From contig JAWLBI010000001.1 of NCBI GenBank assembly GCA_041394985.1, forward strand, positions 930,001 to 994,000: a stretch of DNA of 64,000 bases, written 5' to 3'. The stretch comes from JAGLON01 sp041394985 (GTDB taxonomy: Bacteria > Zixibacteria > MSB-5A5 > GN15 > JAAZOE01). Shown piece by piece: positions 52,655 to 61,562 of the stretch. The notes beneath the pieces are model-generated. The model saw nothing but the letters and a program-made list of their open reading frames with translations. It was not told the origin of the DNA and made no database searches. How positions within the stretch are numbered: the stretch's first letter is position 1; each line of letters starts with the position of its first letter. Made by a program: the position numbers and the translations under genes.

Positions 52655-55504
52655 TTATTTGTGGAGAATTCCGCCACAGATGGCAAGCCAGCGACAGCAG
52701 TCGCAGGGAGGCGCTCCGCCGTTGAAGATGTAGTTAATCAGGAAGACGGCGTCACCGATGTTGACCGTACAATCGCAGTTCGCATCTCCGCTGCAGACGG
52801 CATATGGATTCGGTCCGGGGCCGCCGCCGAAGATGTGATTGATGAGGTATACGGCATCGCCGATGTTGATTGTGCCGTCACCGTTTGAATCACCCGGTCG
52901 GCAATCACACAGCGGCGGATCGACGCAGGTGCAATCGACCGGCGCGGGACCGGCTCCGATCAGCCAATTGCTGAGATAAGTCACATCGGCCTGGCTGATG
53001 CAGCAGTCGCCGTTGACGTCGCCGTTTGCCTGTGGGACAGGCGCGGGGCCTCCGAAATTGACGTAGGTATTCAGGTACTTGACGTCATCGGCATCGATAT
53101 CACCGTCGCCGTCGACATCGCCGGGCATCTGCGTATCGCAGGTATCCTCGACACAGCAATGATCCCAATGGCTCTGGTGGAAGGCCTGATCGTCGGCATC
53201 GACATCGCCGTCGCAATCATAGTCATTGCAGGGGGCGGCACCGAGGAAATCGTTCGGCGTGACACACAGATCGCCATTGATATCGAGGAAACGCCCGTTA
53301 AACTCGCGACATGGTTGTCCATTTATATACAAAATCGGGGTGCAGTTAATACAATCCAGACTGCTGGCCCTGATATTGAAGAAATGCTCGCCGGTGGCCG
53401 CATCGCATGAATCCGGGAATGCCTTCGGCCAGTTGGCGGCGAACGTGCTGCATGGTACTGTCGGGCACTGGGAGAAATCAATCCAGATATTGGTCGGATC
53501 ACAAATCGGGTTGCCGCAACTGTCTTTGACGAAGACCGAGTGCGTGATATCTCCGAGCGGACAGATGACCAGGCATGGATCGGTCATCGTGCTGTCGCAG
53601 AACGGCGCTCCCGGTTCACACGGCTCGATACCGCAGCAATGATCGAGGTGCTGATTGTGAATTGCCAGGTCACCGGCATCGATGGTGCCATTGCAGTTAT
53701 AATCATTACAACCCGGGGAATCCTGCCAGTCATCCGGGAAGACACACAAATCGTCGGTGACATCGAGGAATTTCGTCCGGATGAGTTTACAGAATTCACC
53801 GTTGACATACAATGGGATATCACACTGGAAACAATCCGGTATGCCGGCGGCCGGATAGAAGAAATGCTCGCCCGTCGTGGGATCGCACGAGTCAGGGAAG
53901 ACCAGCGGCCAATTGGGCATCAGCTCCTGGCAGGGCAGCGCGGCGCACTCTGAGAAATCGAGCCAGGTATTCTTCAGGTCACAAATGCGATTGCCGCAGG
54001 TATCGGCAAGGGTGACTTTAAATGGAATGTCTCCCTTGGGGCAGACGACCATGCAGTCATCGGTGATGGTGCTGTCGCATAGTGGCGGCCCGGGTTGTTC
54101 GCAGTCGTAAATATTGCCGAAATTGAGGTTGTACAAGACCTGATTGACACCGAGCGTGATGTTATAGGTACCGCCGCCGGGCGGGCACACCTGAACCCAG
54201 CTTGGCTGGAGAACCTCGGATACGGTATAGGCGCCGGGCGGAATGCCGGTGAAGTAATAATTGCCGAATACGTCAGTCACGGCCGTGTATCCGCCCGGAT
54301 TGAGCAGTATCGTCCATCCGGCCAGCCCGGGTTCGGATGCATCCCATGCGCAATCGCCATCCTCGTCGAACCATTTACTGCCCATGACGGTGCCGGAGGA
54401 GTCGCAGCAATAGGATTGTTCGAGGCCGATACCGTCGGCGGTCACATATCCGGCGACATTCAGGCCCGAGGCGACGCTGAAGACATTGGACATCTCGATC
54501 GTGATACAGTTTTTACCCGGCTGGAATTTCGACTGATCGATTTCCAAGAATGTCGTCGGGGTGGGCGTGTTGAATGAATTGATTGGCGTCGTGACGACGA
54601 AGTTTCCATTGAGATAAACCGCAGCGCTGTCGTCGGCTCGCAGTTCGATATACAGCGCGGCATTTGAGAAATTATCATCGAGGCAGAAGCAGTATTGATA
54701 ACAATAGACGCCGTTGAGCGTGTTGTTATCCATCGGATATGAGCTTATCCAGTGGGACATCGGCAGTGCCGGGGCCCAGGCCGAATTCGGAACAATCGTC
54801 GAAGCGGGCCGGGGTTCGGAGGTGAGCGGATCCGGATCGCAGGTCACGGTCCAGTAGGCATCGAACGAGTTGACGGGATACGTCGTGCCGTTCACATGGT
54901 CGTACCCGGTGTTAATCAACAGGGTATCGGTGCCGCAGGTGTCGGTCGGCGGGGGATCGCAGCAGTGATCGAGGTGCGCCATGTGCAACAGCATGTCCTC
55001 ATCATCGATGAATCCATTGCAATTGTAATCGTTGCATGGTTCGGCTCCGATCCAGTCGCCACTTGTCACGCACAAATCGCCGTCGATATCGAGGAAGCGC
55101 ACATCGAGCAAGATGCAGGGCTGACCGTTCACAAACAGGGTGGGATTGCAGGTTATGCAGTCCAGACTTCCGGCATGAATGTGAAAGAAGTGCTCGCCCG
55201 TCACCGGATTGCAGGAATCCGGGAATGTCAGCGGCCAGTCGGTTTCGTACTGCTGGCAGGGGACAGTGGGACAGGTTGAAAAGTCGATATACATATTGGG
55301 ATCGCAGACCGGATTGCCGCAACTGTCTTTGGCCGTGACGATATACGGTATATCGCCGCTGGGGCAGATATCGACACACCGGTAGGCGGTAATGCTGTCG
55401 CAGAATGGTTCCGGGCAGGCGGCTTTTGCGATGCCGCTACACAATCCGGCCAGGAGTACGACTCCCAGCCCCAAAAGAATCCTCCGTAGCAAGAAATTGT
55501 CCAT
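52655..55504 (-). CDS. Large exported modular protein with SdrD-B-like and multiple dockerin domains
   Basis: A 949-residue protein with a signal peptide (~1-28). Three copies of a ~160-residue Cys-rich module follow, each CP-GDIPY/F.V..DSCGNPVCD...GEHFF...CN-PTLFVNGQPC...FLDI-GDLCVT...CNDYNCNG-ID-DD...H..HLDHCC. An SdrD-B-like prealbumin segment (GSKWFDEDGDCAWDASEPGL) lies between copies 1 and 2. The C-terminal ~160 residues hold two dockerin-like pairs (GDVDGDGDIDADDVKYLNTY, GDSNGDGTINIGDAVYLINH). Likely a surface structural protein related to the one at 3476-5356. Confidence 0.85.
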   Translation of the reverse strand: MDNFLLRRILLGLGVVLLAGLCSGIAKAACPEPFCDSITAYRCVDICPSGDIPYIVTAKDSCGNPVCDPNMYIDFSTCPTVPCQQYETDWPLTFPDSCNPVTGEHFFHIHAGSLDCITCNPTLFVNGQPCILLDVRFLDIDGDLCVTSGDWIGAEPCNDYNCNGFIDDEDMLLHMAHLDHCCDPPPTDTCGTDTLLINTGYDHVNGTTYPVNSFDAYWTVTCDPDPLTSEPRPASTIVPNSAWAPALPMSHWISSYPMDNNTLNGVYCYQYCFCLDDNFSNAALYIELRADDSAAVYLNGNFVVTTPINSFNTPTPTTFLEIDQSKFQPGKNCITIEMSNVFSVASGLNVAGYVTADGIGLEQSYCCDSSGTVMGSKWFDEDGDCAWDASEPGLAGWTILLNPGGYTAVTDVFGNYYFTGIPPGAYTVSEVLQPSWVQVCPPGGGTYNITLGVNQVLYNLNFGNIYDCEQPGPPLCDSTITDDCMVVCPKGDIPFKVTLADTCGNRICDLKNTWLDFSECAALPCQELMPNWPLVFPDSCDPTTGEHFFYPAAGIPDCFQCDIPLYVNGEFCKLIRTKFLDVTDDLCVFPDDWQDSPGCNDYNCNGTIDAGDLAIHNQHLDHCCGIEPCEPGAPFCDSTMTDPCLVICPLGDITHSVFVKDSCGNPICDPTNIWIDFSQCPTVPCSTFAANWPKAFPDSCDAATGEHFFNIRASSLDCINCTPILYINGQPCREFNGRFLDINGDLCVTPNDFLGAAPCNDYDCDGDVDADDQAFHQSHWDHCCVEDTCDTQMPGDVDGDGDIDADDVKYLNTYVNFGGPAPVPQANGDVNGDCCISQADVTYLSNWLIGAGPAPVDCTCVDPPLCDCRPGDSNGDGTINIGDAVYLINHIFGGGPGPNPYAVCSGDANCDCTVNIGDAVFLINYIFNGGAPPCDCCRWLAICGGILHK

Positions 55505-55805
55505 GAGACTCCTCCTATGAGTTTGCCCTCCCCTGTTGCACCTCCGATAATGCTATCGCATGTGAAGATAGTCCCACGTTTATTAAAATATAATGGGTAA
55601 TTTTACACCATATTTATGATGTTTTATCCCGTCGGGCGGGCGTCCCCAAAATCGATTTCACATGTGATGCAGATACGAGATGATAGACCTCTTCCGGCAT
55701 CTGTTACGCATGGGATTGCGAATTGTGATGGAATGCGATAAAAAATTAGTCTATAAACCGGTCTATGAATGGCTGAAAAAAATCGTCGTGGTAGCGGGAT
55801 TGATT
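55505..55805. other. Intergenic region
   Basis: Holds the leader of the 949-residue protein gene and the 3' end of the CheX region. No further gene or strong signal is seen. Confidence 0.4.
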
Positions 55806-56324
55806 CTATGCACAGAAATTGCAGTTGGCCAGGAGAGCGACGGTGAAGAATTCATCATCGAATTGGAATGCGATGGAATTCGTCAGGCGCTCGTCGTAAT
55901 CGGAGAAATTGATATCGGGCGCATGGTCGGCGATTTCCGGTGTGGTAATGGTGAAGTCGCGGCCGAATTCGCTGAGAACGGTGCGGAATTTTCCGGCGAT
56001 CTGATTGACCATTTCGCCGATGGCGTCATGCAGCAGCGCATCGGTGATTTTATCGGGATGATTCATGGACATACCTGCGGCGATTTCCATTGCCGGGCCG
56101 CGATTGATGGACAACAGGATGAACCCCTCGAGGTAGCCCCCTATTCGTATCATGCTATACAGGTCGGAAACAGGCAGGCGGTTGGGATTGGCGTCGGCGT
56201 CCCGCTTGAGGACGATTTTTCCGGACAGCACGGTTATGACGCGCATGACGGAATGTTCGAACGCATGCTGAATGGCTACGGGCGAGTGCTGTTGCATTTG
56301 TATCGTATGTCGTGAGACTTCCAC
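55806..56324 (-). CDS. cheX: CheX-like phosphatase
   Basis: A 172-residue protein of the CheC/CheX group. The phosphatase helix has E-x-x-N in DAIGEMVNQIAGKFR. It removes phosphate from CheY-P. A GTG start is chosen with AGGT upstream, just past the cheY stop; the in-frame ATG 27 nt later lacks a ribosome site, and the frame further upstream overlaps cheY. It follows cheY at once, giving a two-gene unit of receiver and phosphatase, with no kinase or motility gene in view. Confidence 0.87.
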   Translation of the reverse strand: MEVSRHTIQMQQHSPVAIQHAFEHSVMRVITVLSGKIVLKRDADANPNRLPVSDLYSMIRIGGYLEGFILLSINRGPAMEIAAGMSMNHPDKITDALLHDAIGEMVNQIAGKFRTVLSEFGRDFTITTPEIADHAPDINFSDYDERLTNSIAFQFDDEFFTVALLANCNFCA

Positions 56325-56331
56325 GGTAGAC

Positions 56332-56721
56332 CTATGCCTTCGTCGTCGGGGTTCCGGTTGACAGGAGTTCATGAATCGTGTCGGCGAGTTTCTTCTTGTC
56401 GAATGGCTTGACCAGATACGATGCCGCTCCGGCCTTGAGTGCCTTGATGACATCTTCCTTGACTCCGTCCGACGTTGCCATCAGGACCGGGATGTGTTTG
56501 AATTGATCCGAAGCCTTGATTTTGCCAAGCGCGGTAAAGCCATCCATGACCGGCATATTCCAGTCGAGGATGATAAGGCCGACCTGGCGATAGTGAGTCC
56601 TGAGCTTTGCGAGCGCCTCGGCTCCGTTGGCGGCTTCGATCGGCTCATACCCCAGTTGTGTGACGATTTTCGATAGTGCCTGGCACACGGTCTGGGAGTC
56701 GTCAACGATGATAACTTTCAT
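56332..56721 (-). CDS. cheY: CheY-like single-domain response regulator
   Basis: A 129-residue receiver: acidic pair VDDSQ, phosphoacceptor Asp in ILDWNMPVMDG, Thr/Ser in MATSDG and Lys in YLVKPFD. No output domain. With cheX downstream it forms a small phospho-signalling unit. It may work in chemotaxis/gliding or as a shared phosphate sink. Confidence 0.93.
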   Translation of the reverse strand: MKVIIVDDSQTVCQALSKIVTQLGYEPIEAANGAEALAKLRTHYRQVGLIILDWNMPVMDGFTALGKIKASDQFKHIPVLMATSDGVKEDVIKALKAGAASYLVKPFDKKKLADTIHELLSTGTPTTKA

Positions 56722-57055
56722 GTGCTTTTTTGCCCCTTTGTATAAGTCTATTCCAGTATACTTGATATCGGAAGAATCGGCAGGATAGTTATCCTCTTTT
56801 TAGGGATAAAAGAGAATATCAGGGGAGTATACGCCAAGTGTAGCTCAAAGGGGTGGGGGAATGGCGGGAACACACCCCGTCCGCCCAGGCGGAGCACCCC
56901 TCTTGAGAGGGGATGATGTCGTAAGTCTATTAATAGGATGAAGTGCCGAGGCCTTGAATATGTATAAAAGGCGGATTGTAAGAAAAATTCGCCCTACCAA
57001 TTCGCGCGCATTTTTGTTGGCGCAATGGGGACATGCGCTAGCCACAAATAATTGG
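56722..57055. repeat. Intergenic repeat block
   Basis: Contains GGAACACACCCCGTCCGCCCAGGCGGAGC-type sequence (about 56869-56900, arms GTCCGCC/GGCGGAG), a match to 38577-38612, and a GTTGGCGCA...GCTAGCCAC variant of the hairpin module at 57017-57045. No gene. Confidence 0.6.
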
Positions 57056-58027
57056 CTAAATCCATCCAATCATCTTATTAAAACTGTCTGCACCTTCAAG
57101 ACAGAGAATAAAATATCGATCAATAAATTGAATAAAATTATCAGCGACCTTTTTACTATATCGTTCACTGAACACCGGCATCTCGCCAGTAGTATCAAAT
57201 GTTCGGGTATCAAAGTAGAAATCACCATCCAGGCTTGATGAACAAATAACAAATTGAGATGAGTTATAGGATTTCATCTTTAGTTCGCCTGTGTTGTGAT
57301 ACACTAATTCATTTGTAATACTATCTTCCCAACTTTCAATGAGTATTCCATATATTTCTAAATCTCCAATACTTGCCCCGCTATAGTTTTCCAACCACCA
57401 AATATATGAAGGGGGAAGTTTAGCATGTAATTGTCTTTCAGTCTCAGTAATGATATCGCGAGTTACTGCATTTCTTCTGTCATAGGTATCTACTAAATCC
57501 GGATTTTCATCAATGTATCTTTTTACTCGTCGATAGGTGTTTTCCAAACTCAGGTATTCCGGACTTTTACGATAGAGCGAATTGGCCCGAATTCTCTTTT
57601 TAATAAAATTCAGGAAACTGTCTGCATATACCTCTCCATCATTACTTCTATAGATCTTCAGTTCATTGTTCTCGTTCGTGAATCGAGTATCAAACCAGAA
57701 AGAACAGTTAAGCGAACCGCTGCAAAACTCTATGAAGTGGGGTGGAAGATCATTGGACGTATGCTTTATAGTATTGACATAGACAATATCATGGAATAAA
57801 TCCATCTCTGAATCGTTTTGGAAGGCACCGTAGATTGCCTCCTCGCCGATTCTTCCCGGGCCGTAGTTTCTCAACCACCATTTAAATGATGGAGGCAGAA
57901 CTATGCCGAGTTCTATTTCTATTTGTTGTATTGTGGTATCAGAAAGACTGTTGCCGAAGGCGGGGATTTTAACCAGTCCTTTATTGCGCTCAATTAAACT
58001 AACAATGTCCCTGAATTTTTCTTCCAT
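57056..58027 (-). CDS. Tandem SUKH (SMI1/KNR4-like) domain protein
   Basis: A 323-residue protein made of two SUKH-like domains (~10-150 and ~175-320). Each has the signature LPPSFKWWLRNYGPGRIGEE or LPPSYIWWLENYSGASIGDL followed by an IYG segment. Such domains often serve as immunity proteins against contact-dependent or polymorphic toxins. No toxin gene is seen nearby, so this may be an orphan immunity gene. The gene is AT-rich against its surroundings, flanked by repeats and an IS, suggesting horizontal gain. The start is the first ATG; no good ribosome site. Confidence 0.85.
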   Translation of the reverse strand: MEEKFRDIVSLIERNKGLVKIPAFGNSLSDTTIQQIEIELGIVLPPSFKWWLRNYGPGRIGEEAIYGAFQNDSEMDLFHDIVYVNTIKHTSNDLPPHFIEFCSGSLNCSFWFDTRFTNENNELKIYRSNDGEVYADSFLNFIKKRIRANSLYRKSPEYLSLENTYRRVKRYIDENPDLVDTYDRRNAVTRDIITETERQLHAKLPPSYIWWLENYSGASIGDLEIYGILIESWEDSITNELVYHNTGELKMKSYNSSQFVICSSSLDGDFYFDTRTFDTTGEMPVFSERYSKKVADNFIQFIDRYFILCLEGADSFNKMIGWI

Positions 58028-58039
58028 AAAACAATCCAA

Positions 58040-58262
58040 CTTAAAGGATACTACAATGGAAATATATAATTATATGGAAATTATGCAACAATCTGTGCCC
58101 GGTTAATCTGGGCAGATTGACCTACGAAAATGGCAGGTTTCTTTTGGAAACCTGCCCTACAGATTTGTTGGCGCACGGGGATGTATGCCAACCACGAAAT
58201 ATAGTTCAAGAATGGTGGAGGAATACGGGCCTTTTGACCTCCCCCTAACCCCCTCCTTGGTA
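58040..58262. repeat. Composite dispersed repeat block split by the IS1182-type element
   Basis: Modules: an AGGTTTC/GAAACCT hairpin of the AGGCAGGT class (58131-58157), a GTTGGCGCACGGGGATGTATGCCAAC hairpin (58167-58192; arms GTTGGC and GCCAAC) and the left half of CCCCCTCCTT-GGTA-AGGAGGGGG ending at 58262. The right half continues at 59691. Confidence 0.8.
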
Positions 58263-59690
58263 GGGCGTGTTGAAAAAGGGATATTTAAAGGCTTGCAATG
58301 AGATGTTCATTTAGATAAGAATAGGTATGCAAACACGCCGAGAGAAATTAGGATACGGGATGACGCTGATGCCGTCTTTGGAAGAGTTAGTACCCACAGA
58401 CCATCCTCTTCGTCGTCTCGATCGGGTATTGAACCTGGATTTCATTCACGACGCCGTTGCCGACAAATACTGCCCGGATAACGGTCGGCCGTCGATAGAT
58501 CCGGAAGTCGTGATCCGTTTGTTTCTACTTCAAGCCATAGAGGGTATCGTTCACGTGCGTGACCTGATGCGTCAAGTGCAGGTGAATCTGGCGTACCGGT
58601 GGTTTATCGGGTATGGAGTCGATGAGAAGCTTCCTGACCATTCAACCTTGTCGAAGGCGCTGGATCGCTTGGGCGGCGAGGTGTTCGATGAGCTTTTTTC
58701 ACGGAGCATATCTCAGTGCAAGAAGAGCGGATTGATCGAGGGGAAGGTGCTGCATGTGGATGCGACGACGATCCGAGCCGACTTGGATGTCACCCGCGTG
58801 AATAAGGCAGACAGTCCCGATCGGGATGCTCGTTTCGGTCGCTTTCCTGACGGGAAGATTCGTCCGGGGTACAAACAACACACGGTAGCCGACGGTAAGA
58901 ATCGCGTAGTGTTGGATGTTTCGGTGACGGCTGCAAACGGTTCAGAGCATGACGAGGCGGTGTCGGTGATTGATGAGGCAGTTGCGCGGTTGGATGCGCC
59001 ACCTGAAGCGGTGTGTGCCGACGGAGCGTATGCGAGCGGGGAGAATAAAGATTCCTTGAACAATCGGGGCATTCGTCTGGTGAGTCCCCCGGCAAAGGCA
59101 CGGAAGGCAACGTGTCAGGGGAAGTTTACGGTCGAGGATTTTGTGTATGAGGAATCAGATGATGTGTATGTGTGTCCGGCCGGGGAGCGGTTGACGTTTC
59201 GAGGTTTCGATTCGACTCGCCCGGGTCGTCGAGAGTATATGGTATCAGGTCGTCCCTGTCGTCATTGTCCGTATCGTTCCCGCTGTACAACTAGTAATCG
59301 TCGTCGTTTGCGAGTTGGCCCTCATCATCAATCATTGAATCAGTTGCGCGCCGATAGTCAGACAGAGAGTTTCAAGAAGCTGTATCGGTCTCGTGCCCCG
59401 GTGATTGAGGGTGTGTTTGCGGAGGCGAAACAGTGGCATGGGTTGAGACGAGCCTGGCGGCGAGGTCTGTCCAAGATGCGGGTGCAGTGTTTGTTGATCG
59501 CATCAGTATTGAATTTCAAGCGGTTGGCGGCCGTTTTTTTGTCCCTTTTAGTCGATCTATGCCGGTTTATCATGCCATCAGACGCTCACAACCGCGATCA
59601 GAGCCATAAAAATCCATTTGCCACCGGATTCCTCGCGAAACTCGCAAGTATTGTAGCCGCGTAAGAAAAGCCCGGTTATTCAACACGCCC
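58263..59690 (+). mobile_element. IS1182-family insertion sequence
   Basis: 1428 bp, with terminal inverted repeats GGGCGTGTTGAA (58263-58274) and TTCAACACGCCC (59679-59690) and further matches inward (AAAAGGG / CCCGG). Flanked by a direct duplication GGTA (58259-58262 and 59691-59694). The target was a copy of the CCTCCTTGG-AAGGAGG repeat. The intact transposase suggests a recent event. Confidence 0.92.
58327..59664 (+). CDS. IS1182-type DDE transposase
   Basis: A 445-residue transposase. N-terminal DUF772-like part (LDRVLNLDFIHDAVAD...RPSIDPEVVIRLFLLQ). The DDE core has VLHVDATTIRADLD, ADGAYASGENK and the C-terminal EGVFAEAKQWHGLRRAWRRG. A Cys-rich segment (GRPCRHCPYRSRC) is typical of this family. 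The start is set by position inside the left end of the IS. It appears intact. Confidence 0.93.
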   Translation: MQTRREKLGYGMTLMPSLEELVPTDHPLRRLDRVLNLDFIHDAVADKYCPDNGRPSIDPEVVIRLFLLQAIEGIVHVRDLMRQVQVNLAYRWFIGYGVDEKLPDHSTLSKALDRLGGEVFDELFSRSISQCKKSGLIEGKVLHVDATTIRADLDVTRVNKADSPDRDARFGRFPDGKIRPGYKQHTVADGKNRVVLDVSVTAANGSEHDEAVSVIDEAVARLDAPPEAVCADGAYASGENKDSLNNRGIRLVSPPAKARKATCQGKFTVEDFVYEESDDVYVCPAGERLTFRGFDSTRPGRREYMVSGRPCRHCPYRSRCTTSNRRRLRVGPHHQSLNQLRADSQTESFKKLYRSRAPVIEGVFAEAKQWHGLRRAWRRGLSKMRVQCLLIASVLNFKRLAAVFLSLLVDLCRFIMPSDAHNRDQSHKNPFATGFLAKLASIVAA

Positions 59691-59738
59691 GGTAAGGAGG
59701 GGGAACAGCTTTAGAGATAATTATTTAAAATCGAAGAT

Positions 59739-60944
59739 TTACCCCTGCTCGACGATTGGGAGGTGGGTGCGGAGGGGTTTGTCCTTGCGGAAGCCGAGGG
59801 CATAGTCCGCCTGCATCAGCGTGTGTACCTCGCGGGTTCCCTCGTAAATCGATGCGCCCTTCGAGTTGCGATAGAACCGCTCGACCGGATATTCGTCCGA
59901 GAATCCATATGCACCGTGCACCTGAACGGCCTCGGCGGCGGCCTTTTCGGCCTCGCGGCAGGCGATCCACTTCGCCATCGATGTCTCGCGCGTATTCGGT
60001 TCGCCGAGGTTCTTTTTCCAGCCGGCTTTAAGCCACAGCAGGCGCGAGAATTCGTATCCGGCTTCCATGTTGGCAATCATCTGTTTGACGAGTTGATGTT
60101 CGGAGATGGGCGTGCCGAATGTTTCGCGCTCGTGAGCGTACTTGATGCTGGCATCACGGCAGGCCTTGATGAGGCCGGTAGAACCGGCGGCCACAGTGTA
60201 GCGGCCCTGGTCGAGGCAGAACATGGCGATCTTGAAGCCTTCGCCTTCGTTGCCGACGAGGTTGGCGGCGGGGACTTCGACATCGGTGAATGAGATATAT
60301 CCGGTGTTACCGGCTCGCACGCCGAGTTTGCCGTGAATCGTACCGGTGGCGACGCCGGGGAAGGCGCGTTCGACGAGGAATGCCGACAGGCCGCTGTGGT
60401 CGCGGGCTTTTTTCTTGTCCAGGTCATGCCATGCGAAGACAATGAAATAGTCGGCGACATCGGCCAGCGAGATCCACATCTTTTCGCCGTTGAGGATATA
60501 CTTGTCGCCTTTTTTGACGGCAGTCGTCCGGATGCCGACGGCATCGGAACCGGCGGCCGGTTCGGTCAGGCCGAAGGTCGCGATTTTTTCGCCCTTCACG
60601 CACGGGACGAGATACTTTTCCTTCTGCGCCTCGTTGCCCCAGGTGCAGACCGGCAGGGAATAGAGGCCAATGTGCACGGACAGGACGACGCGGGCCGAGG
60701 TATCGCCATATTCTAATTCCTCGCAGGCCAGTCCCAGCGAGATATAATCCATGCCGAGGCCGCCGTATTTTTCCGGCAGGCAGAAGCCGAGCAGGTCGGC
60801 CTTGGCCATGTCCTTGAGCAGGGTCGGGTTCAGTTTCTGTTCGCGGTCGAATTCGGCGATGTTAGGAATAATCTTTTTCGCGGCGAATTCGCGGGCCATG
60901 CTCTGGGCCTCGCGGTGGCTGTCGGTTAGGTCAAAGGAAATCAT
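59739..60944 (-). CDS. Acyl-CoA dehydrogenase
   Basis: A 401-residue flavoenzyme: FAD-binding TFGLTEPAAGSDAVGIRTTA and MWISLADVADYFIVFAW, the Arg-rich QGRYTVAAGSTGLI segment, and the catalytic Glu in IYEGTREVH. Length and motifs fit the short/medium-chain type. It would make the enoyl-CoA used by the crotonase at 34819-35598, though the genes are not linked. Starts MISFDLTDSHREAQ; an ordinary single gene. Confidence 0.94.
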   Translation of the reverse strand: MISFDLTDSHREAQSMAREFAAKKIIPNIAEFDREQKLNPTLLKDMAKADLLGFCLPEKYGGLGMDYISLGLACEELEYGDTSARVVLSVHIGLYSLPVCTWGNEAQKEKYLVPCVKGEKIATFGLTEPAAGSDAVGIRTTAVKKGDKYILNGEKMWISLADVADYFIVFAWHDLDKKKARDHSGLSAFLVERAFPGVATGTIHGKLGVRAGNTGYISFTDVEVPAANLVGNEGEGFKIAMFCLDQGRYTVAAGSTGLIKACRDASIKYAHERETFGTPISEHQLVKQMIANMEAGYEFSRLLWLKAGWKKNLGEPNTRETSMAKWIACREAEKAAAEAVQVHGAYGFSDEYPVERFYRNSKGASIYEGTREVHTLMQADYALGFRKDKPLRTHLPIVEQG

Positions 60945-61562
60945 ATATCAACCTCATCGATAATTTCATATTCAGGGTTGTAGCAGTATAGCAAATCCCG
61001 ATTCGTTGTCAATACCGTTATATACGGCGGCAAAAGGTGATTGCGGGGGCCTTAATGTGGAGAATTCAGGAACTTTTTGCTGAAAATATCATTTCCCTTT
61101 AGTATAATAGTACTTTACGTGGCCCATGGGGGATGTCTGCTTCGCACATGATTTGTACAACCACCCCCCAGCCCCCTCCTTGGGAAGGAGGGGGAGCAGG
61201 TTGAGGCAGAATCGTTTCTTTTGCTGTAGTGTGATATAGTGTACTGACAAGTATCGGCAGATGTGGATTCGCCTAGGCGGGCCGCGAACGTGATTTGTAC
61301 AACCACCCCCCAGCCCCCTCCTTGGGAAGGAGGGGGAGGTATGGCACGGACCGCGCACATGAAAGACGGGAATCCGCCGCGGCGGATGAGGCAAATATAT
61401 TCAGTAGAGGTTGGGTTTTCCGGCCGGTTGGAATCTTTGTACAACCACCCCCCAGCCCCTTCCTTGGGAAGGAGGGGGAGCAGGAAGTACGACCGGGCAC
61501 GCGATACTGAAATCACTGTGGGGTATAACAAAGCGTAAAGGGGACAAGACCAAAGGGTAGAT
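60945..61562. repeat. Gene-free stretch with three direct repeats
   Basis: Three ~48-bp copies of TTTGTACAACCACCCCCCAG followed by the CCCCTCCTTGGGAAGGAGGGGG hairpin start at about 61152, 61293 and 61436, separated by ~141-143 bp. The palindrome CGCCTAGGCG lies at 61270-61279. Short frames on both strands follow the repeats and are not supported as genes. A promoter for the downstream enzyme was not identified. Confidence 0.85.

Noticed and set aside
55680..56315. 211-codon plus-strand frame
   Set aside because: Antisense to cheX, which has a clear family match.
61152..61490. CRISPR-like spacing of three repeats
   Set aside because: Spacers are ~95 bp, repeats are hairpins also dispersed elsewhere, and no cas gene is present.
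61089..61538. Overlapping frames of 70-138 codons on both strands
   Set aside because: Created by the three GC-rich direct repeats; the repeated peptides only reflect DNA repetition.
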